In this document: in pieces, positions 43,418 to 51,756 of the stretch
Numbering within the stretch: position 1 is the stretch's first letter
Layout: each line of letters begins with the position of its first letter
Assembly (NCBI RefSeq): GCF_030538495.1
Contig: NZ_JAUNTW010000009.1
Span: 1 to 64,000, forward strand
Length of the DNA stretch: 64,000 bases
From: Paracoccus sp. (in: a-proteobacteria)
GTDB taxonomy: Bacteria; Pseudomonadota; Alphaproteobacteria; Rhodobacterales; Rhodobacteraceae
Direction of reading: 5' to 3'
Notes under the pieces: generated by a model
Seen by the model: the letters and a program-made list of their open reading frames with translations, nothing else
Databases searched by the model: none
What the model was told of the DNA's origin: nothing
Program-made: the position numbers and the translations under genes

Positions 43418-45142
43418 ATGGACACGAAATGGACCGAAGCCGTTTCCAGCATGATGAAAAATGCCGCCGAAACGCACCCGGCATTCCGGGCTATGGATGC
43501 CCAGCAAATGCAGGCGATGACCGATAATTTCCAGAAATCCTTGCAGGCTTTTGCAATGCCCAGTGCCGCCGCCGTAAAGGCGTGGACCGATAGCTGGCTG
43601 GCCTATCAACGCGAAATGGCCAAATTGTGGATGACGCCGGTCAGCGGAATTGAACCGTCGCGCGACGTCCGGTTCAAGGCCGATGAATGGGCCAGCGGCA
43701 TTTATCCGTTCCTGCGTCAGTCCTATGAACTGACCGCGCGCGCTATGGCGGAAATTGCGGATAATGCGGGCCTGCCCGATCACGAACAGCGCAAATTCAG
43801 TTTCTATACCCGGCTGGCCGCCGACGCGATGTCGCCGTCGAATTTCCTGCATCTGAACCCCGAAGTGTTGAAGCTGGCGCAAGAAACCAACGGTCAATCG
43901 CTGGTCGAAGGGTTCCAGAACCTGCTGGCCGACCTGAAAAAAGGTTATATCACGACCACCGACGAAACCGCGTTCAAGGTGGGCGAAAATCTGGCCACCA
44001 CCCCCGGCGCCGTGGTGTTCCGCAACGATCTGATCGAACTGATCCAATACACGCCCGTCACGCCGCAAATCCGGTCGAACCCGATTGTGATTGTGCCGCC
44101 TTGTGTGAATAAATTCTATATCTTCGACATCAACGAAAAAAAGTCGATGATCCGGTATTTGCTGGAACAGGGCAATCAGGTGTTTATCGTGTCCTGGCGC
44201 AATCCGGGCGCGGATATGACCGATTACGGCTGGGATGAATATATCGAACAGGGTATTTTCACCGCTCTGGACGTCGCCGGCGATATTATGAAATCGGATA
44301 AGGTCGATCTGCTGTCATGGTGCAATGGCGGCAGCATGTCGGTTGCCGCTTTGGCCATTATGACCGACGCGCAAAAGAAAAAGATCGGCTCGGCCACCTT
44401 TATGTCGTCGCTGATTGATTTCACCGATCCCGGCGAATTGGGGGTGTTCTTTGATCAGCCGCAGGTTGATGCCTATAACACGCGGCTGAAAACGGTCAAA
44501 CTGGCACCGGGGCGTGATATTGCCCGCGCCATGGCGATGCTGCATGTGAATGAATCCATCTGGGGATTTGTCATCGGCAATTACCTGAAGGGGAAAGCTC
44601 CGACGCCGTTCGATATTCTGTATTGGAACGCGGATACGTCGAACCTGCCCGCGAAATGGTATTCGACATTCGCCGAAGATATGTATGTCAAAAACAAATT
44701 GCGCGAACCGGGCGGTCTGACGTTCCTTGGTCGGTCGGTGGATGTGCGCAATATCGACGTGCCGGTTTGTTTCGTTGCGGCAACGGGCGATCATATTGTG
44801 CCGTGGACGACGTCGTATATTTCGTCGCATTTGGTGACGGGGCAGCCGGAATTTATTCTGACCACCGGCGGCCATGTGTCGGGGACGGTGATTAACCACC
44901 CGGCCAAAACGCGGCACAGTTTCTGGACCGGCGACACCACGATTGACGATCCGCAGGAATGGAAAGACAGCGCCACAAAAACCGAAGGCAGCTGGTGGCC
45001 GCATTGGCTGAACTGGGTCGAACAGGCCAGCGGCGGCGATACCCGCAGCAAGCCCAGCAGTCTGGGCAGCCGCAAATATAAGGAACTGGATGCGGCCCCC
45101 GGCACTTATGTGCTGGAAGAACGCGCCCAGGACGGCAAGTAA
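43418..45142 (+). CDS. phaC: Polyhydroxyalkanoate synthase-like protein
   Basis: The 574-residue PhaC-family protein polymerises 3-hydroxyacyl-CoAs, if active. The catalytic triad is in place: C302 within DLLSWCNGGSM, D459 in VAATGDHIVPW and H487 in TTGGHVSGTVINHP. The box is S-x-C-x-G, whereas most PhaCs have G-x-C-x-G. IPPCVNKFYIFDINEKKSMI-type segments and a long N-domain are as in the family. AAGAGG precedes the ATG at 43418. The gene is followed after 12 nt by a PhaZ-like hydrolase, an arrangement known for the mcl-PHA loci of pseudomonads. Confidence 0.85.
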   Translation: MDTKWTEAVSSMMKNAAETHPAFRAMDAQQMQAMTDNFQKSLQAFAMPSAAAVKAWTDSWLAYQREMAKLWMTPVSGIEPSRDVRFKADEWASGIYPFLRQSYELTARAMAEIADNAGLPDHEQRKFSFYTRLAADAMSPSNFLHLNPEVLKLAQETNGQSLVEGFQNLLADLKKGYITTTDETAFKVGENLATTPGAVVFRNDLIELIQYTPVTPQIRSNPIVIVPPCVNKFYIFDINEKKSMIRYLLEQGNQVFIVSWRNPGADMTDYGWDEYIEQGIFTALDVAGDIMKSDKVDLLSWCNGGSMSVAALAIMTDAQKKKIGSATFMSSLIDFTDPGELGVFFDQPQVDAYNTRLKTVKLAPGRDIARAMAMLHVNESIWGFVIGNYLKGKAPTPFDILYWNADTSNLPAKWYSTFAEDMYVKNKLREPGGLTFLGRSVDVRNIDVPVCFVAATGDHIVPWTTSYISSHLVTGQPEFILTTGGHVSGTVINHPAKTRHSFWTGDTTIDDPQEWKDSATKTEGSWWPHWLNWVEQASGGDTRSKPSSLGSRKYKELDAAPGTYVLEERAQDGK

Positions 45143-45154
45143 TAAGGAACGTCG

Positions 45155-45973
45155 ATGAAGGATGTGAATGTTTCCATGAACGGTTTCAGCTATCTTAAGA
45201 TCGGCAAAAACCGGGTTCGGGTCTATGCGCGCAACATGGATGCCGACGGGATCCCGCTGTTGATCTGCAACGGTCTGGGCCAAGCGGTCGAGATGCTGTT
45301 TCCGTTGATGGATGAATTGGGCGATCGGCCCATTATATCCTTTGACGCGATTGGGGTGGGGCGGTCGTCGGTGCCAAAGGGGCATCAGACGACCATCCCC
45401 GAACATGCGGATGCCGTGGCCGATATGCTGGATCAGTTGGGCATCGAACAGGTTGACCTGTTGGGCATCAGCTGGGGTGGGGCGGTGTCGCAGCAATTCG
45501 TTCACAGCTATCCTGAACGGGTGCGGCGGCTGATTTTGTCGATCACCTCGCCCGGTGGGATTCTGACATGGTGGGGGACGCCGATTGCGATTTCGGAAAT
45601 TCTGTTTCCGATGCGCTACAGCAACAAACTGTATGGCAACTTTATCGGCCCGCTGATGTATGGGGGCGAAGCGTTGCTGGCCCCGTCGATGTTCGCTGAA
45701 TATTCGCGCCGGGCGATTAAGCCGAATTATTACGGCTATATCGCGCAGGTGAATGCGATGTGCAGTTGGACCAGCATCCCGTTCCTGCGTGAAATTGAAC
45801 ATCCGACCCAGATCATCGGCGGCACCTTTGACGCGCTGATCCCGTTGCCGAACCAGATCGCCTTGGCCGAGATGATCCCGAACGCTCAGCTTAAGGTCTA
45901 TCCGGCGGGGCATCTGCTGATGTATTCGCTGCGCGAAGAGGTGGGCGAACTGATCAAACGGTTTCTTGCGTGA
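45155..45973 (+). CDS. Alpha/beta hydrolase resembling intracellular mcl-PHA depolymerase (PhaZ)
   Basis: The 272-residue hydrolase has the triad S106 in LLGISWGGAVSQQF, D226 in GGTFDALIPL and H253 in PAGHLLMY, without a signal peptide. Its segments ICNGLGQAVEMLFPL, SISWGGA-QQF-SYPERVRRLIL and WTSIPFLREIEHPTQ resemble, from memory, PhaZ of pseudomonads, which depolymerises medium-chain PHA inside the cell. The position right after phaC supports this, yet other esterase functions are possible. Its stop overlaps the next gene by 4 nt (GTGA). Confidence 0.75.
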   Translation: MKDVNVSMNGFSYLKIGKNRVRVYARNMDADGIPLLICNGLGQAVEMLFPLMDELGDRPIISFDAIGVGRSSVPKGHQTTIPEHADAVADMLDQLGIEQVDLLGISWGGAVSQQFVHSYPERVRRLILSITSPGGILTWWGTPIAISEILFPMRYSNKLYGNFIGPLMYGGEALLAPSMFAEYSRRAIKPNYYGYIAQVNAMCSWTSIPFLREIEHPTQIIGGTFDALIPLPNQIALAEMIPNAQLKVYPAGHLLMYSLREEVGELIKRFLA

Positions 45974-47592
45974 TCACGCGGTTTCTGGCGGCGCTTATGC
46001 TGTGCTTGCTGCCCGTTTGGGCGGCGGCCAAACCAGCGGCGTCGTTGGAAATCACCGCCACATGGTCGGATGACCGCACGCGGTTGGGGCTGTCATGGCC
46101 CGATGTCCGGGGGCGGGTGGAACTGTTTCGCCGCGAATTGGGCGGCGGTGAATGGCAGGCCCATCACCCCGCGGTGCTGACCACGCATCGGCTGCTGGAT
46201 GACATCGCGCCGGGGCGGGCGTGGGAATATCAGGTTCTGATACACGGGCGCGACCGCATCCATGCCGGTTACTGGACGGCGGGGCAGGGCGTTCCGGCCC
46301 GCGCGGATCAGGGCCGCGCGCTGTTGGTTATTGACGACAGTCTGGCCGATGAACTGGCCCCGGAATTGGCCCGGTTTCAGGCCGACCTGACCGGCGCGGG
46401 TTATCGCGTCACGCGCCATCTGGCCCCGCGCGGGGTGGCCGATGGCCGCGAAAACCTGACCCGAGCGTTTGAATTGCGCGCGTGGATCGCGGCGCAGATG
46501 CAGGGTGATCCCTTTGCGCCGTGGACGGTGGTTCTGGTCGGTCACGTCCCGGTCGTGCGCAGCGGGATGGTGAACCCCGATGGTCACGGCGCGCGCGCGA
46601 TGCCCACGGATCTGTTCTATGCCGACCCGGTGGGGATGTGGCGCCCCGCACAGGGACCGGATGGGGTGGTGCAACTGGCCCCGTCCGTCCTGCCCGCCGA
46701 TCGGATTGCGGCGCAGATCGGACGCATTGATTTCGCCAATTTGACCGCCGATTATGGCGACGAAGTCCCCTTGCTGCGCGCCTATTTCGACCGCAATCAC
46801 GCGTGGCGGCACGGGCGGATGGGCGATCTGCGCCATGCCTATGCCGGGGGGCGGGGGCATTTGGTCGTGGAACGCAACGCTCTGCGCAACATCGTAGGGC
46901 CGGACGCGATCCGCACCGGCACCCATCACGACACCGCACAGGATGGGCCATTTCTGTGGGGCATCGACTTTGGCAGCCCGCGCGCGGCGGCCTATCGCGA
47001 CAACAGCCCGACGCCGGTTTTTGCCCTGAATTTCGGCAGTTACAAGCAAATCTTTGACGCCCGCGACAACACGATGACGGTGATGCTGTCGCGGCCCGGT
47101 CCTCTGGCGGTCGGATGGGGCGGGCGGCCGTCATGGCAATTGCACGGCATGGCCATGGGCGAAACCATCGGTCAGGCGCATCTGCGCACGGTGAATAACG
47201 GCCGCGCCAGTCAGCGCGCGTCGGAAACGCGCGATTATCTGACGACGGGGAATTATGATTGGGTCGGCTCGATCTGGGTGAACCTGCTGGGCGATCCGAC
47301 ACTGCGGGCGTTTCCGGGGCAGCCCGTGACGGATGCCCGCGCGACCGCGACGGGGGACGGCATGCGCCTGAATTGGACCGCGCCGCCGGGCGCGCAGGTG
47401 CTGGCCTTTCGCGCTGATGGCCCGGACGCGGCGTGGCAGCCGCTGGCCGATGGGCAGCCGGTCGCCGATGGGTTTATCGACCCCGCGCCCCCGGCGGGCG
47501 CAACCTATCTGCTGCGCGCGCGCGATTTGGTGCAGGTGCCGGCGGGGTCGTTTTACCGGCTGTCGCAGGGGGTCTTTGCGGGGCTTGATTAG
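45970..47592 (+). CDS. Exported protein with Fn3-like ends and a degenerate C25-peptidase-like core
   Basis: The 540-residue protein has a signal peptide (ITRFLAALMLCLLPVWAAA). Residues 26-95 and 455-540 look like Fn3-type beta-sandwiches. The core (RALLVIDDSLADELAPELARF, VVLVGHVPVVRSG, MPTDLFYADPVG, then ETIGQAHLRTVNN and VNLLGDPTLRAF) is reminiscent of gingipain-like C25 folds and of large Fn3 proteins from Planctomycetes/Verrucomicrobia. No cysteine remains outside the signal peptide, so a cysteine protease is ruled out. It starts with GTG overlapping the PhaZ-like gene, so translation is coupled. Function is unknown. Confidence 0.6.
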   Translation: MITRFLAALMLCLLPVWAAAKPAASLEITATWSDDRTRLGLSWPDVRGRVELFRRELGGGEWQAHHPAVLTTHRLLDDIAPGRAWEYQVLIHGRDRIHAGYWTAGQGVPARADQGRALLVIDDSLADELAPELARFQADLTGAGYRVTRHLAPRGVADGRENLTRAFELRAWIAAQMQGDPFAPWTVVLVGHVPVVRSGMVNPDGHGARAMPTDLFYADPVGMWRPAQGPDGVVQLAPSVLPADRIAAQIGRIDFANLTADYGDEVPLLRAYFDRNHAWRHGRMGDLRHAYAGGRGHLVVERNALRNIVGPDAIRTGTHHDTAQDGPFLWGIDFGSPRAAAYRDNSPTPVFALNFGSYKQIFDARDNTMTVMLSRPGPLAVGWGGRPSWQLHGMAMGETIGQAHLRTVNNGRASQRASETRDYLTTGNYDWVGSIWVNLLGDPTLRAFPGQPVTDARATATGDGMRLNWTAPPGAQVLAFRADGPDAAWQPLADGQPVADGFIDPAPPAGATYLLRARDLVQVPAGSFYRLSQGVFAGLD

Positions 47593-48437
47593 GGCAACAG
47601 AACGCGGCCTTCGGGCAGGCCCGTGCCGGTGTTCGGCAGGGCAAAGACAGCGCCATCCGCCGCGCGGGGATCGGCCAGATCCTGTCGCGCCGTGGTCACG
47701 AACAGCGTCGTCAGATCGGCACCGCCAAAGGCCGGACAAGACGGCTGCGCCACCGGCACAGCGACCTGCCCCACATAGGCCCCCGCCCCGTCATAGCGCG
47801 CCACGCGGCCCGCGCCCCATTGCGCCACCCAGATATGACCGCCCGCGTCCGTCACCGCTCCGTCCGGGTTCAGGTCGGTTGCGGACAGGTCGATCAGGGC
47901 GGCGGGTTGACCCTGCGGCCAGCCCTCGGCGTCCAGTTCGACCCGCCAGATCACCCGCGCCACGGTGTCGGTGAACTGCGCGAACCGGCCATCGGGCGAA
48001 AAACAGATCGCATTGGTGATCGTCAAGCCGCTGAACAGACGCCGCAATTCGCCGCGATACCACCGCCAGATCGACCCCGCGCCGGGCTGCGCCTGTTTGC
48101 CCATCGTGCCAATCCAGAACCCGCCTTGGCGGTCGGCGCGGCCATCATTTGACCGGATGTCGGGCCGGTCGGGTTCCAGATCGCACAGCCGCACCGATGC
48201 GCCGCTGGTCAGGTCAAAGACGCTCAGCGCGGTTTCCGACGCGACGATCAGGCGGGTGTCATCAACGATCCCCGCCGCCGACACCATGCTGTCAAAGTCC
48301 CAGCGTTGCGCCTGCGCGGCGTCCAACCCGCGCGCGAACATGCGGCGGTTGACGATGTCGAACCAGATCAGCTCGGCGCGGCCGTCATGCCACAGCGGCC
48401 CTTCGCCAAGCATGCAGGGGGTCGGGTCAAAGATCAT
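47589..48437 (-). CDS. SMP-30/gluconolactonase family lactonase, probable galactonolactonase
   Basis: The 282-residue beta-propeller has the metal ligands in MLGEGPLWHDG (Glu), IRSNDGRADRQGGFWIGTM and DLNPDGAVTDAGGHIWVA of the SMP-30/regucalcin lactonases. In this operon (dgoK-dgoA-lactonase) it should hydrolyse D-galactono-1,4-lactone to D-galactonate. A gluconolactone or arabinonolactone specificity is also possible. The start at 48437 overlaps dgoA by 4 nt (ATGA); longer frames run antisense-like through dgoA. Confidence 0.9.
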   Translation of the reverse strand: MIFDPTPCMLGEGPLWHDGRAELIWFDIVNRRMFARGLDAAQAQRWDFDSMVSAAGIVDDTRLIVASETALSVFDLTSGASVRLCDLEPDRPDIRSNDGRADRQGGFWIGTMGKQAQPGAGSIWRWYRGELRRLFSGLTITNAICFSPDGRFAQFTDTVARVIWRVELDAEGWPQGQPAALIDLSATDLNPDGAVTDAGGHIWVAQWGAGRVARYDGAGAYVGQVAVPVAQPSCPAFGGADLTTLFVTTARQDLADPRAADGAVFALPNTGTGLPEGRVLLP

Positions 48438-49033
48438 CCGGCCGCGTTCCATGCCTGCACTAAAGCCCGCGCGCGGTCGCCAACCGTCGCCGCGTCGTCG
48501 CCCGGACGATAGAGCGAGGTGCCAATCCCGCAGCCATTCGCCCCCGCCGCGCGCCATTCGGCCATATTGCCGACCGACACGCCACCGACCGCATAACACG
48601 GCATGTCGCGCGGCAGCACTGCCCGCATCGCCCGCAGGCCCGCCGTGCCGACCAGATCGCCGGGAAACAGCTTCAGCCCCGATGCGCCGGCGGCGATTGC
48701 GGCAAAGGCCTCGGTCGGGGTCATGATGCCGGGCCAGCTGGCCAGCCCGGCGGCGCGCGTGGCGGCGATCACCGCAGCGTCGCAATTGGGCGACACGATC
48801 AGCCGCCCGCCCGCCTGCGCCACCTGCGCCACCTGTTCGGTGGTCAGAACGGTGCCTGCGCCAATATCGGCATCCGGCAGCGCCTCGATCAGGTTCGCGA
48901 TTGACCGCAGCGCGTCGGGGGAATTCAGCGGCACCTCGATCGTGGTGATGCCGGCGTTAACCAAGGCGCGGCCCACGGAGGCGGCCTCAACCGGAGTGAT
49001 GCCGCGCAGAATGGCGATGATGGGCGTGGTCAT
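48434..49033 (-). CDS. dgoA: 2-dehydro-3-deoxy-6-phosphogalactonate aldolase
   Basis: Class I KDPG/KDPGal aldolase splitting 2-dehydro-3-deoxy-6-phosphogalactonate to pyruvate and glyceraldehyde-3-phosphate. The 199-residue protein has IIAILRGITPVEA, TTIEVPLNSP (catalytic Glu region) and the Schiff-base lysine in GASGLKLFPGDL. The sequence alone would also fit KDPG aldolase; the dgoK and dgoD neighbours decide. AAGGAAG precedes the ATG. It overlaps dgoK and the lactonase gene by 4 nt each. Confidence 0.93.
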   Translation of the reverse strand: MTTPIIAILRGITPVEAASVGRALVNAGITTIEVPLNSPDALRSIANLIEALPDADIGAGTVLTTEQVAQVAQAGGRLIVSPNCDAAVIAATRAAGLASWPGIMTPTEAFAAIAAGASGLKLFPGDLVGTAGLRAMRAVLPRDMPCYAVGGVSVGNMAEWRAAGANGCGIGTSLYRPGDDAATVGDRARALVQAWNAAG

Positions 49034-49917
49034 GATGCTTCCTTTTGATATGCGGCCCATGCGGCGGCCAACCCGGCCAAGGTCGCACGCGCCACGTCGT
49101 ATCGGTCGGCCTGAACGCCCTGCAATTGCAAGGCTTTGGCATAGAGATCGGCCACATAATCCGCCCCGATCAGCGTGACCTGCTGGCCCAGCCACCATGG
49201 CCGCGCCGCCGCCAGCTCCACCCCGATCAGCGTGCCTGACAGGCGCGCGCGGGCGGCGGGGGCGGGCAGGTCTTGGGTCAGGCTTTGGGCGCGGATGGCG
49301 AACAGCCCCGCCATGGCCTGCGCGGGGTTCGACAGCGCATCGGCCACGGCGGCCTCAAACGCGGCGGCGTCCATGCCGTCCGCCGTCATCGAATGACGCA
49401 ACACCGATTGCGTGGCCAGCAGCGCGAATATTTCGCCCGTCATCACGGTTTTAAAGCTGCAAATCTCGCCCGCCGACACATGCACCCATTTCGTATGGGT
49501 TCCCGGCAGGCACAGGACGCCGTCATAGCCGGGGTTCTGCGCCAGAAATCCGGCGATCTGCGTTTCTTCGCCGCGCATGACATCGGCGGCGGGGGCGGTC
49601 TGGCGGACACCGCAGGCGATCCGCACCACGCGGTCGCCGGGGGCCGCGATCAGCGCCGGCAGCGCGGGGCAGGGGGCGAGGGTATAGGGCGCCTCGACCC
49701 ATCCCTGACGCGCGCCGACCATGCCGCAGGCCACGACCGGCACATCGGGCCAGCCCGCCGTCAGTTCCGCCAGCACGCGCGGAAAATCAGCCGGAGCCAG
49801 CCCCGCCATGCCACGATCGGACGCGCGCATGTCGATGATCTGGTCGCCCGCCATGGCCCACAGCCGCATATTCGACGTTCCCCAATCGGCGGCGATCCAA
49901 TCAACGGATGTGGTCAT
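49030..49917 (-). CDS. dgoK: 2-dehydro-3-deoxygalactonokinase
   Basis: Kinase phosphorylating 2-dehydro-3-deoxygalactonate at C6. The 295-residue protein has the phosphate-1 segment IAADWGTSNMRLWAM of the ASKHA-type DgoK family and CLPGTHTKWVHVSAGEI, a typical DgoK run, with FKTVMTGEIFALLATQS following. It heads the minus-strand operon dgoK-dgoA-lactonase, divergent from the IclR-gal-galM-dgoD operon, with a palindrome 17 nt upstream of its start. Confidence 0.94.
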   Translation of the reverse strand: MTTSVDWIAADWGTSNMRLWAMAGDQIIDMRASDRGMAGLAPADFPRVLAELTAGWPDVPVVACGMVGARQGWVEAPYTLAPCPALPALIAAPGDRVVRIACGVRQTAPAADVMRGEETQIAGFLAQNPGYDGVLCLPGTHTKWVHVSAGEICSFKTVMTGEIFALLATQSVLRHSMTADGMDAAAFEAAVADALSNPAQAMAGLFAIRAQSLTQDLPAPAARARLSGTLIGVELAAARPWWLGQQVTLIGADYVADLYAKALQLQGVQADRYDVARATLAGLAAAWAAYQKEAS

Positions 49918-49933
49918 GATGGCCCCTTCTCAA

Positions 49934-49952
49934 AGTTCCGCATAATGGAACT
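49934..49952. promoter_or_regulatory. Palindromic operator between the two galactose operons
   Basis: AGTTCCGCATAATGGAACT has 6-bp perfect arms (AGTTCC/GGAACT) about a 7-nt centre, placed between the divergent dgoK and iclR starts. IclR-family regulators bind short AT-centred palindromes of this kind, and the adjacent regulator makes it the natural ligand. Binding is inferred. Confidence 0.6.
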
Positions 49953-50020
49953 GCGTTTTGATTATTGAAACAATGCGCGCCGGGGCGTAAGGTGTCAAGC
50001 ACAACCAGCAGGGGGCAGCC

Positions 50021-50830
50021 GTGACGATCGCCAGACGCGACAATCAGGATGGGACCGTCGGCCGTGCGCTGTCGGTGCTGGATCTGGTCGCCGATTTTGG
50101 CCGGCCCGTGCGGTTTTCCGAATTGCTGGCCCGCGCGGATTTGCCCAAGGCGACGCTGCACCGCTTTCTGCACAGCCTGACGAATCAGGGGATGCTGACC
50201 TTTGACGCGGACCGCCAGACCTATGCGCCGGGGCTGCGGCTGGTGCGTCTGGCCCATGCCGCTTGGGCGCAGTCCAGCCTTGCGCCGATTGCGTGCCGGG
50301 TGCTGGACCAACTGGCATGGGACACGGGCCACACCGTCCATCTGGCGCAGCTGGATTATGGCGCGGTGATCTATGTCGATAAACGCAACGCCGCGCAGCC
50401 CGTTGATATGTTTGCGCAATCGGGCAAGATCGGCCCGGCCTATTGCACCGGAGTGGGCAAGGCGATGCTGGCCTTTTTGCCCGATGATGCGCAGGCGCAG
50501 GCCATGGCGCAACAGGCGTTTTTTCCCCACACGCCGCAGACTTTGACCACGCCTGACGCGCTGCGCGCTGATCTGGCGCGGGTGCGCGCGCGGGGGTTTG
50601 CGGTCGATCAGCAGGAACATGAACCCGGCATCATCTGTCTGGCCGCGCCGATCCGGTCGGGGCAGGGGCGGGTGATTGGCGCGGTGTCCGTGACGGCGCA
50701 GGGCGATGACGCCGCGGCGCTGATCCCGCTGGCGCCCGTGGTGATGGACGCCGCCCGCGATATTGCCGACCTTGCCGCGACATGGCGGTTTCCCGAAATG
50801 CCGCAACCTGACCCAAGGAGCCTGAGATGA
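50021..50830 (+). CDS. IclR family transcriptional regulator of the galactose cluster
   Basis: The 269-residue protein has an N-terminal winged HTH (residues 12-65: GRALSVLDLVADFGRPVRFSELL, PKATLHRFLHSL) and a C-terminal effector domain with YCTGVGKAMLAFL and GIICLAAPIRSGQG, the IclR signature. It probably senses galactonate or 2-dehydro-3-deoxygalactonate and controls both operons through 49934-49952. It starts with GTG, with GGGGG upstream, and overlaps the dehydrogenase gene by 4 nt. Confidence 0.9.
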   Translation: MTIARRDNQDGTVGRALSVLDLVADFGRPVRFSELLARADLPKATLHRFLHSLTNQGMLTFDADRQTYAPGLRLVRLAHAAWAQSSLAPIACRVLDQLAWDTGHTVHLAQLDYGAVIYVDKRNAAQPVDMFAQSGKIGPAYCTGVGKAMLAFLPDDAQAQAMAQQAFFPHTPQTLTTPDALRADLARVRARGFAVDQQEHEPGIICLAAPIRSGQGRVIGAVSVTAQGDDAAALIPLAPVVMDAARDIADLAATWRFPEMPQPDPRSLR

Positions 50831-51756
50831 ACCCCTCCCCCGACATAAACCTTGCCTTGGTGGGGTTGGGCGTTATTGCGCGCGCCCAGCATCTGCCCGC
50901 GATTGAGGCGACGGATGGGGTCACGCTGACCGCGATTGCCAGCCGCAATGCGGTGCTGGACGGCGTCGCGTCCTATCCCAACATCGCCGCGTTGCTGGAT
51001 GCGCGCCCCGATGTGACCGCCGTGTCGCTGGCCACGCCGCCGCAGGGGCGGTTCGATCAGGCGCGCGCGGTGCTGGATGCGGGGCGGCATCTGATGCTGG
51101 AAAAACCGCCCGGAGCGACTCTGTCCGAAATCGACGCGCTGACCGATCTGGCGGCGGCGCGCGGGCTGACGGTCTTTGCGACATGGCATTCGCGCATGGC
51201 GGCGGGGGTGGATGCGGCGCGCGACTGGATCGCCGCGCGCGATCTGGCCGGGATCCGCATCACATGGCGCGAAGATGTCCGCAAATGGCATCCCGGCCAG
51301 GACTGGATCTGGCAGCCGGGCGGATTGGGCGTGTTTGATCCGGGCATCAACGCGCTGTCGATCCTGACCGATCTGGTCCCCGGCGTGGTGCTGCGCCGTG
51401 CCGATCTGACCGTGCCGCAGGGGCGCGCGACCCCCATTGCCGCCGATCTGGACATGCAGGCGGGCGATACCGCGATTTCGGCGCAATTCGACTGGCGCGA
51501 AACCGGGGACGAATTCTGGCAGATCGCCCTGACCGCGCGGGACGGGTCCACGGCGTTACTGGATCAGGGCGGGGCGCGGTTTGTCGCGGACGGCGTCGAT
51601 CAGGCGGGCGAAAATCGCGAATATGCGCGACTTTACGCGCGGTTCCGGGATTTGATTGCGGCGGGGCGCAGCGATGTGGACCTGTCGCCGATGCGGTTGG
51701 TCGCGGATGCGTTTCTGACCGGCACCACCCACGAAACGGATGCTTTTTATGACTGA
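50827..51756 (+). CDS. gal: D-galactose 1-dehydrogenase (Gfo/Idh/MocA family)
   Basis: NAD(P)-dependent oxidation of D-galactose to its 1,4-lactone, first oxidative step of the De Ley-Doudoroff route. The 309-residue protein has a Rossmann segment LALVGLGVIARAQHLPAI, the lysine motif LMLEKPPGATLSE of the family and GVFDPGINALSIL in the substrate domain. Bacterial relatives also accept L-arabinose or D-fucose. It overlaps the IclR and galM genes by 4 and 8 nt. Confidence 0.88.
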   Translation: MNPSPDINLALVGLGVIARAQHLPAIEATDGVTLTAIASRNAVLDGVASYPNIAALLDARPDVTAVSLATPPQGRFDQARAVLDAGRHLMLEKPPGATLSEIDALTDLAAARGLTVFATWHSRMAAGVDAARDWIAARDLAGIRITWREDVRKWHPGQDWIWQPGGLGVFDPGINALSILTDLVPGVVLRRADLTVPQGRATPIAADLDMQAGDTAISAQFDWRETGDEFWQIALTARDGSTALLDQGGARFVADGVDQAGENREYARLYARFRDLIAAGRSDVDLSPMRLVADAFLTGTTHETDAFYD

